A stretch of 64,000 nucleotides of DNA from Afifella marina DSM 2698 (lineage in GTDB: Bacteria > Pseudomonadota > Alphaproteobacteria > Rhizobiales > Afifellaceae): contig NZ_FMVW01000003.1 of the NCBI RefSeq assembly GCF_900102695.1, positions 1 through 64,000 on the forward strand, written 5' to 3'. Numbering within the stretch: position 1 is the first letter of the stretch; each line of letters starts with the position of its first letter. A model generated the notes under the pieces. It did no database searches, was not told the origin of the DNA, and was given only the letters and a program-made list of their open reading frames with translations. Positions 58,226 through 64,000 of this stretch are shown one piece after another. The translations under genes and the position numbers were made by a program.

Positions 58226-58831
58226 ATGGCCGCTTCCACTGTCGGGCCCGAGATCGAGAAACTGATCCAGGCCCTCTCTCGCCTGCCGGGGCTCGGGCCG
58301 CGTTCGGCCCGACGTGCCGCGCTCGTGCTCATCAAGAAGAAAGAGACGCTGCTCGTGCCGCTCGCCAATGCGGCACGCGAAGCGGCGGAGGCGGCAAAGG
58401 TGTGCTCCGTTTGCGGCAATATCGACAGCCGCGACCCCTGCTCGGTGTGCGCCGATCCGGCGCGTGATCCCTCCACCATCGTGGTCGTCGAAGACGTCGG
58501 CGACCTCTGGGCGCTGGAACGCGCCGCCGCCACCAAGGCGCGCTATCACGTGCTCGGCGGCGTGCTCGCCCCGCTCGACGGGATCGGGCCGGACGATCTT
58601 GCCATCGACAGCCTTCTCGGCCGCGCGGCGGCGCCTGAGGTCACGGAGATCATCCTTGCCGTCAACGCCACGGTGGAGGGCCAGACGACGGCGCATTACC
58701 TCACCGACGAGCTCGCCTCGTGTCACGTCAAGGTCACGCGGCTCGCCCATGGCGTGCCCGTCGGCGGCGAGCTCGATTATCTCGACGACGGCACGCTCGC
58801 AGCCGCGATGCGGGCGAGAACGGCGTTTTAG
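58226..58831 (+). CDS. recR: Recombination mediator protein RecR
   Basis: 201 residues. Four-cysteine zinc finger [22 protein letters not shown] segment [16 protein letters not shown], and helix-hairpin-helix [17 protein letters not shown] at the N-terminus. Loads RecA with RecFO at gaps. Third gene of the dnaX-ybaB-recR group, 22 bases after ybaB. Confidence 0.96.
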   Translation: MAASTVGPEIEKLIQALSRLPGLGPRSARRAALVLIKKKETLLVPLANAAREAAEAAKVCSVCGNIDSRDPCSVCADPARDPSTIVVVEDVGDLWALERAAATKARYHVLGGVLAPLDGIGPDDLAIDSLLGRAAAPEVTEIILAVNATVEGQTTAHYLTDELASCHVKVTRLAHGVPVGGELDYLDDGTLAAAMRARTAF

Positions 58832-58864
58832 CCCCCATTTCAGAAATCTCCTGCAGGAGCCACC

Positions 58865-59941
58865 ATGACGCCTTCGTCCTCGCGCACGCGTATCGCGGTC
58901 CTTTTTGGAGGCCGTTCGGCCGAACACGATGTTTCAATCATGTCGGCGACCAACGTCATGCGGGCGCTCGACCCCGAGACTTACGATCTCGTGCCGATCT
59001 TCATCACGCGTGACGGACGCTGGATTGAAAGCCGTTTCGAAGCCAGTCGCCCGACGACGCCGGAGACAGGGACAGAGCTCGCCCTTCTGCCTGGCGGCAA
59101 AGGCCGCATGCTCGCACTGCCAGCCGAAGGACCGGCCGGAGAGATCGCTGCTATCGACATCCTCTTTCCCGTCCTGCACGGCCTCTTCGGTGAGGACGGC
59201 TCGGTTCAGGGTCTGGCGGAGGCGGCGGGCGTTGCCTTCGTCGGCTGCGGCATCCTTGGCTCGGCAACCGCGATCGACAAGGACATCGCCAAACGCCTCC
59301 TGACGGAAGCCGGTCTGCCGGTCGCGCGGGCGGTGACGATCGCAGCGGGAGAGGCCCCTTCCTTTGCCGACATCGAAGGCGCACTCGGCCTTCCCCTCTT
59401 CCTCAAGCCGGCACGGCAGGGCTCGTCGGTCGGGGTGAGCAAAGTGACGAGCGAAGCAGGCTTTGCCGCCGCCCTCGCGGAGGGCTTTCGGCACGATACC
59501 AGGCTTCTAGCCGAGGAATTCATCGCCGGCCGCGAGATCGAATGCGCCGTCCTTGAAGACCCGAAAGGCGAGCTTTTCGTCTCGCGTCCGGGCGAGATCG
59601 TGCCGGCGGAACGCCACGGCTTCTACAGCTACGACGCCAAATATATCGACGAGACCGGTGCCGCCTTGAAGGTCCCAGCCGACTTGCCGGCTCATCTCGA
59701 AGCCGAGATCCGCACCCTTGCCGCAAAGGCGTTCCGGGCGCTCGGCTGCGACGGCATGGCCCGCGTCGACTTCTTCGTCACGGGCGAAGGCCGCATCCTC
59801 GTCAACGAGCTCAACACCATCCCGGGCTTCACAGATATCAGCATGTACTCCAAGGCAATGGCGGCAAGCGGCGTCGGCTACGCCGAGGTCATCGACCGGC
59901 TCGTCCAACACGGGCTCGCACGCGCGGCGCGCTCGGCATGA
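58865..59941 (+). CDS. ddl: D-alanine--D-alanine ligase
   Basis: 358 residues, the longer DdlA-like form. IAVLFGGRSAEHDVSIMSA starts the ATP-grasp fold, DIDKD-type AIDKDIAKRLL and FLKPARQGSSVGVSKV bind ATP, and VNELNTIPGFTDISMYSK binds Mg and D-Ala. Makes the dipeptide for peptidoglycan. AGGAG precedes the ATG. Confidence 0.92.
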   Translation: MTPSSSRTRIAVLFGGRSAEHDVSIMSATNVMRALDPETYDLVPIFITRDGRWIESRFEASRPTTPETGTELALLPGGKGRMLALPAEGPAGEIAAIDILFPVLHGLFGEDGSVQGLAEAAGVAFVGCGILGSATAIDKDIAKRLLTEAGLPVARAVTIAAGEAPSFADIEGALGLPLFLKPARQGSSVGVSKVTSEAGFAAALAEGFRHDTRLLAEEFIAGREIECAVLEDPKGELFVSRPGEIVPAERHGFYSYDAKYIDETGAALKVPADLPAHLEAEIRTLAAKAFRALGCDGMARVDFFVTGEGRILVNELNTIPGFTDISMYSKAMAASGVGYAEVIDRLVQHGLARAARSA

Positions 59942-60050
59942 TGAGGTGACCTGTGAGATCTTCGGCAGAGCGTCCGCGACACGCGAAAGGATCGGCCTGG
60001 ATGACCCCCAAAGTCAGGGCCTTCTGAGTCGCGGCTCGACCCGCCGCTCT

Positions 60051-60617
60051 TCAGGCGGCCACGCTGGACCGGCGACGTTCGTCCTTCGCGACTGAGATCA
60101 ATGCGCATCTGAGGGATTGGGGGTCGCTCCGCGGGATGATCAGCAACGCCCGGTTGGCCAGGCTGATGATACGTGCTTCGACCGATGCGTCTGGATCCGA
60201 GAGCTTGTGGCAGCGGCGCAACCAACCCGCGACATCTCCCCAATCCCAAAGCGGGTTATCGCTCGAAACGCGGGCAAGCGGGGACGGGAAGGGAGGAAAG
60301 TTCCCGAGCCGCATGCCCTTGGCGTAATTGGAGATAGCGGCGCGCGTGAGGTTGGTTCGGCGGGCAATGTCGGAAGCGCTCACCAGCGGATCCGGCTCAA
60401 TCCGCTCGATCCGAGCGCCGGCTGCCTCCGCGCTCTCGACCGCAGAGGCAAGGGCCTGGATGAAGTTCTTTTCCTCGCGTGCAAAGTCGAGAACGACGCG
60501 CCCTCTCGAAACGGAAATTGTCGCATCGTCGCAACCCGCGGCGAACAGCCCTTCCTCGAAATCATCGTCTTCGGGAGACAATCCCGATGCGATGAGCGTG
60601 AAGTGATGCTCAGCCAT
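60051..60617 (-). CDS. HTH protein, putative antitoxin partner
   Basis: 188 residues. GLFAAGCDDATISVSRGRVV, then REEKNFIQALASAVESAEAA and an HTH (LVSASDIARRTNLTRAAISN) are conserved in a two-gene module found across phyla next to a small basic protein. The ATG at 60617 overlaps the upstream gene by eight bases. I read it as the DNA-binding, regulatory half of a toxin-antitoxin-like pair. Confidence 0.65.
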   Translation of the reverse strand: MAEHHFTLIASGLSPEDDDFEEGLFAAGCDDATISVSRGRVVLDFAREEKNFIQALASAVESAEAAGARIERIEPDPLVSASDIARRTNLTRAAISNYAKGMRLGNFPPFPSPLARVSSDNPLWDWGDVAGWLRRCHKLSDPDASVEARIISLANRALLIIPRSDPQSLRCALISVAKDERRRSSVAA

Positions 60618-60876
60618 TGCGATTGGTCTCCTCGTCATCCCGTTCCGCCGCCTGGTGGGGACAACGCAGGACAGCGCGCCTGATCCCCTCGGCATGGTTG
60701 CGCGGATTTCTCGGGGTCGACCAAACCGACACGATGCATCCCTCTCGGCTGGCGAAGGCGCAGAACAACCGGCCCCAACAATGACCCTGTCGCTTCTCGA
60801 CGCGCCAGCCGCGGACTTCAGCGAAGTGAACCGCAGCCTCGATCTCTCTGTTCGGATGGCGGGGCAGCTGGGTCAC
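60610..60876 (-). CDS. Small basic protein, putative toxin partner
   Basis: 88 residues from GTG 60876, with GAGGAAAT upstream. HPNREIEAAVHFAEVRGWRV, GRLFCAF and CIVSVWSTPRNPRNHAEGIR are conserved together with the HTH partner downstream, overlapping it by eight bases. Toxicity is unproven, and the gene order and size recall HicA-like modules. A perfect palindrome lies 25 bases upstream of the start. Confidence 0.6.
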   Translation of the reverse strand: MTQLPRHPNREIEAAVHFAEVRGWRVEKRQGHCWGRLFCAFASREGCIVSVWSTPRNPRNHAEGIRRAVLRCPHQAAERDDEETNRNG

Positions 60877-60900
60877 TCATTTCCTCAAAATGAGGCGCTC

Positions 60901-60916
60901 GTTGACATATGTCAAC
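60901..60916. promoter_or_regulatory. Perfect 16-base palindrome, candidate operator of the HTH pair
   Basis: GTTGACATATGTCAAC is its own reverse complement, containing TTGACA (-35-like) in both directions. It is 25 bases upstream of the pair's GTG start, an expected position for autoregulation by the HTH partner. CTCATTT/AAATGAG (60876-60894) is a second dyad that includes the ribosome site. Confidence 0.55.
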
Positions 60917-61008
60917 AGATGTAGCGCCCACGTCTTCGGATGGGAAAATGCACCCTGAGCGCCCAGCGCACAAACTCAGGGTTGTCACATCGGATCAACG
61001 ACGGTTTT

Positions 61009-62184
61009 TCACGGCCTCTCGCCTCCCGCCGCGAGTTTTTCCTCTTCCGCCTCTTCGCCGAAGCCCAGCCCCTCGATCCGGGCACCGCGCTTTTGCAGCT
61101 TGTCGCTCGAAATCAGGATCTGCTCGATGTCGCGGCTCGTCTGACCGAAATGCGTAGCGAGTTTTCGGACACGCTCGTCGAGGCGCCCAAGATCCTCCAT
61201 CAGCGACATCACCTCTTCCTGGATGACATGTGCCTGCTCGCGCAGCCGCGCATCACGCAGGACGGCCTGCATCACCTGGATCGACAGCATCAGGAGTGAG
61301 GGCGAGACGATGACGACGCGCGCCCGGTAGGCGCGCTGCACCACCTCTTCGAAGCGTTCGTGGATTTCGGCGAAGACCGTCTCCGAAGGCACGAACATGA
61401 AGGCCGTGTCCTGCGTCTCACCGGGGGTCAGATACCGCTCCTGAATGTCGCGGATATGCTTCAGGAGATCGGTGCGGAACTGCGCCTGCGCCGCCTTCCT
61501 GGTCTCCGCCGTCTCCGCGTCCTTGAGGGCGTTGTAACCTTCGAGCGGAAACTTGGCGTCGACGACGAGCGGTGGCACGCCGTTCGGCATGAAAATCAAG
61601 CAATCGGGCCGGGCGCCGGATTTCAGGGTCGCCTGGAAGCGGTAGGCGCCCTTCGGCAGACCGTCGGCGACGATCGCCTCCATGCGCGCCTGGCCGAAAG
61701 CGCCGCGCGTCTGCTTGTTGCCCAGGATGTTCGACAGGGTCGTCACCTGGCCGGCGAGCTCGGTGATGTTCTTCTGCGCACGGTCGAGCACGGCAAGCCG
61801 CTCGTGCAGCTGGCGCAGATTTTCGCCCGTATTCTGCGCCGCCTCACCGACGGAGCGGTTGAGACGGTGGCCGATCCCATCGAGACGCTCAGACAGATGT
61901 CGGTTGAGCTCCGATTGGCGGCTGCCGAAAATCTCCGCCATCGACTGCATGCGCCCTGACATTTCGGCCTGGGTCTTGAGAAGAGCCGAAAGCTCGCCAC
62001 GCATTTCCGCCGCCTGTGCGCTCGCCTCAGCCGCGACCCGGCGGTTCTTCGCGCCGGCACGCAGAGTGATGATGAGCACGAAGAGAAGCACGAGCCCGCC
62101 GAAGCCGGCCGCCGAGAGCACAAGCGGGTCGGCGTTTGCAAGTCTGGCAAGCGAATCGGCAAAGACGGGCGACCATGAGTCCAT
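61009..62184 (-). CDS. rmuC: DNA recombination protein RmuC
   Basis: 391 residues from ATG 62184. One membrane helix (AGFGGLVLLFVLIITLRAG) anchors it, followed by a long coiled coil (about 55-160) and the RmuC domain (GARPDCLIFMPNG, PLVVDAKFPLEGYNAL, AFMFVPSETVFAEIHE). VVDAKFP is the nuclease-like acidic motif of the family. Limits inversions and rearrangements at repeats. Confidence 0.93.
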   Translation of the reverse strand: MDSWSPVFADSLARLANADPLVLSAAGFGGLVLLFVLIITLRAGAKNRRVAAEASAQAAEMRGELSALLKTQAEMSGRMQSMAEIFGSRQSELNRHLSERLDGIGHRLNRSVGEAAQNTGENLRQLHERLAVLDRAQKNITELAGQVTTLSNILGNKQTRGAFGQARMEAIVADGLPKGAYRFQATLKSGARPDCLIFMPNGVPPLVVDAKFPLEGYNALKDAETAETRKAAQAQFRTDLLKHIRDIQERYLTPGETQDTAFMFVPSETVFAEIHERFEEVVQRAYRARVVIVSPSLLMLSIQVMQAVLRDARLREQAHVIQEEVMSLMEDLGRLDERVRKLATHFGQTSRDIEQILISSDKLQKRGARIEGLGFGEEAEEEKLAAGGERP

Positions 62185-62270
62185 TTCATGAACATAGCTG
62201 ATTCGCCGCGCGCACTCGGCCGTCACTCGACATTGACCGCAGCCCCCGGAAACCCTAAGTCGCGAGGGCT

Positions 62271-62804
62271 ATGGCCAAACTCGACATCGTCACCCTTCCC
62301 GACCCCGTCCTGCGCAAGCTCAGCGATCCCGTGGAGGGAATGAGCGAGCCGATCCAGAAGCTCCTCGACGACATGCTGGAGACGATGTACGAGGCGCCCG
62401 GCATCGGCCTTGCCGCCATCCAGGTCGGCGTGCCGAAGCGGATCATTACCATCGATGTCAGCCGCGAAGAGGATAAGCGGGAGCCGCTGTTTCTCGTCAA
62501 TCCGCAGATCGTTTGGCGTTCCGACGATCCGAACGTGCACGAGGAAGGCTGTCTGTCGATCCCGGAGTATTTCGCCGATGTGGAACGCCCGGCACGGGTG
62601 AAGGTCACGTACCGCGACTATGACGGCAAGGAACAGGAGCTCGAGGCCGACGGTCTTCTCGCCACCTGCATCCAGCACGAGGTCGACCATTTGAACGGCG
62701 TCCTCTTTATCGATTATCTCTCCAAGCTGAAGCGCGACATGGTCATCCGCCGTTTCACCAAGGCGGCGCGCGAGAAAGAACGCAGCGCCAGTTCGGCCAT
62801 GTAG
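62271..62804 (+). CDS. def: Peptide deformylase
   Basis: 177 residues with all three motifs: [18 protein letters not shown] (Cys ligand) and QHEVDHLNG (HExxH zinc or iron site). Removes the formyl group from nascent proteins. It heads a def-fmt-truA gene order, with fmt 30 bases downstream. Confidence 0.97.
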   Translation: MAKLDIVTLPDPVLRKLSDPVEGMSEPIQKLLDDMLETMYEAPGIGLAAIQVGVPKRIITIDVSREEDKREPLFLVNPQIVWRSDDPNVHEEGCLSIPEYFADVERPARVKVTYRDYDGKEQELEADGLLATCIQHEVDHLNGVLFIDYLSKLKRDMVIRRFTKAAREKERSASSAM

Positions 62805-62834
62805 CCGTCCCCGGAACGGGGCAAAGGACAGGCG

Positions 62835-63764
62835 ATGACACTCAAAGTGATTTTCATGGGCACGCCGGATTTCGCCGTGCCAACTTTCCTCGAACTCGTC
62901 GGCCAGGGCCACGAGGTGGCGGCCGTCTATACGCAACCGCCGCGTCCGGCCGGCCGCGGGATGGCGGAACGCAAAAGCCCGATCCATCTCCACGCCGAAC
63001 GTTTCGGCATTCCCGTGCGCACGCCCAAAAGCCTCAAGAATGAGGAGGCGCAGGCGGAATTCGCAGCGCTCGAGGCCGACGTCGCCGTCGTTGTCGCGTA
63101 TGGGCTCATCCTGCCGAAGCCGGTCCTGGATGCGCCGAAAGACGGCTGCCTCAATCTCCACGGCTCGCTTCTGCCGCGCTGGCGCGGAGCGGCACCGATC
63201 CAGCGCGCCGTCATGGCGGGCGATCCGGAGACCGGCGTCATGGTCATGCGCATGGACGAAGGTCTCGACACAGGCCCGGTCTGCCTTGCCGAAAAGACGC
63301 CAATCGGCCCCGACGAGACGACCGGGCAGCTGCACGACCGGCTCGCGCGCCTCGGCGCCGATTTGATGGTGCGGGCGCTCGGCGCGTTGGAGCGCGGGGC
63401 GCTGACCGCCACGCCTCAGGCCGAAGAGGGCATTACCTACGCCTCCAAGATCGACAAGAGTGAAGCGAAGATCGACTGGTCGCATCCCGCTGGCGAGGTG
63501 CACAATCTCATCCGCGGGCTTTCGCCTTTCCCCGGCGCCTGGTTCGAGATCGAGGCGGGCGGCAAGCGCGAACGCGTGAAGGTGCTGCGCTCGGAAAAAG
63601 CCGAGGGCTCCGGCCAACCGGGCGAACTCCTCGACGGCATGACGATCGCCTGCGGCGAAGGTGCCGTTCGCCTCGTCGAGGTGCAGCGCGCCGGCAAGCA
63701 GGCGATGGATGCCAACGCGGCACTGCGCGGCCTGCCCGCCGATTTCCGCATTATCGTCGCGTAA
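62835..63764 (+). CDS. fmt: Methionyl-tRNA formyltransferase
   Basis: 309 residues. [18 protein letters not shown] at the start, catalytic [20 protein letters not shown] (Asn, His) and [10 protein letters not shown] (Asp). Formylates initiator Met-tRNA. Partner of def upstream. Confidence 0.97.
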   Translation: MTLKVIFMGTPDFAVPTFLELVGQGHEVAAVYTQPPRPAGRGMAERKSPIHLHAERFGIPVRTPKSLKNEEAQAEFAALEADVAVVVAYGLILPKPVLDAPKDGCLNLHGSLLPRWRGAAPIQRAVMAGDPETGVMVMRMDEGLDTGPVCLAEKTPIGPDETTGQLHDRLARLGADLMVRALGALERGALTATPQAEEGITYASKIDKSEAKIDWSHPAGEVHNLIRGLSPFPGAWFEIEAGGKRERVKVLRSEKAEGSGQPGELLDGMTIACGEGAVRLVEVQRAGKQAMDANAALRGLPADFRIIVA

Positions 63765-63802
63765 ATAGACCGCGCCTCGGCGCCTTTCGGCAGAGCCTCG
63801 TG

Positions 63803-64000
63803 ATGCCCCGCTACCGCCTCCTGATCGAATATGACGGCGGCCCTTTCGTCGGCTGGCAACGGCAGACGACGGGTCCGTCCGTGCAGGCGGCGATCGAAGA
63901 TGCGATTTTTGCCTTCACCGGCGAAGAGATCAGCATTCGCGGCGCCGGCCGCACCGACACCGGCGTCCATGCGCTCGGACAGGTGGCGCATTGCGATCTT
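63803..64000 (+). CDS. truA: tRNA pseudouridine synthase TruA, N-terminal part (cut by window end)
   Basis: First 66 codons from ATG 63803. [18 protein letters not shown] and [18 protein letters not shown] are the TruA signature, with the catalytic Asp in RTDTGVHA. Modifies positions 38-40 of tRNAs. Continues beyond the window. Confidence 0.95.
   Translation, partial: MPRYRLLIEYDGGPFVGWQRQTTGPSVQAAIEDAIFAFTGEEISIRGAGRTDTGVHALGQVAHCDL

Noticed and set aside
1-64000. CRISPR array
   Set aside because: No regularly spaced near-identical repeats with unique spacers were seen; the TCGGAAA repeats are far too short.

Overview
The window looks like chromosome of an alphaproteobacterium of the order Hyphomicrobiales (Rhizobiales). 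The reasons are the rpmH-rnpA-yidC-engB-argB order, the small SRP RNA beside dnaX-ybaB-recR, the high GC content, a Rhizobiales-type intergenic palindromic repeat at 26657-26723, and island genes (ArdC, DUF3768, serine recombinase with a small helper ORF) common in that order. Genus cannot be told from the sequence alone.

Layout. (1) 1-10.8 kb: the end of an IS1182-type transposase; a branched-chain-amino-acid-type ABC transporter operon (livFGMH plus a Tat-exported binding protein) on the minus strand; divergently an aldehyde dehydrogenase and a carboxymuconolactone-decarboxylase-like protein; then an aldo/keto reductase plus MFS exporter pair opposite a LysR regulator. The liv and dehydrogenase promoters share a 12-base motif. 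(2) About 10.8-46.4 kb: a mobile island ending in a tRNA-Arg(ACG) gene. It carries MobC-like, relaxase and VirD4-type coupling proteins but no type IV secretion channel, so it looks mobilizable rather than self-transmissible. Its cargo is a cluster of small exported proteins, an ArdC antirestriction protein, a pilin-like repeat protein, a small serine resolvase, ParB-like proteins, HipA with an unusual HTH partner, a PD-(D/E)XK protein, a Gabija pair (GajA/GajB), a serine recombinase with two ParB-family partners, a zinc metallopeptidase, and a CD-NTase/SLATT system with an unknown third gene. (3) 46.4-64 kb: core chromosome with a sensor kinase, flavin disulfide reductase, TVP38-type membrane protein, rpmH/rnpA/yidC/engB/argB, a HAD phosphatase, SRP RNA, dnaX/ybaB/recR, ddl, a putative toxin-antitoxin-like pair, rmuC, def, fmt and the start of truA.

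How the parts fit: the rightmost serine recombinase (44880 onward) is the likely integrase. Its open frame runs out of the island, antisense through the tRNA-Arg gene and into the kinase gene, which fits integration at the tRNA 3' end. I could not find a convincing left attachment site. The island interior is a dense defence and stability region (Gabija, CD-NTase/SLATT, HipA, nuclease, ArdC). Several repeat or operator signals stand out: a pair of 24-base palindromes at 18376 and 23694, a conserved leader of about 130 bases in front of two minus-strand genes (20338-20467 and 39652-39784), spaced TCGGAAA repeats at 39851-40025, and perfect palindromes next to putative autoregulated modules.
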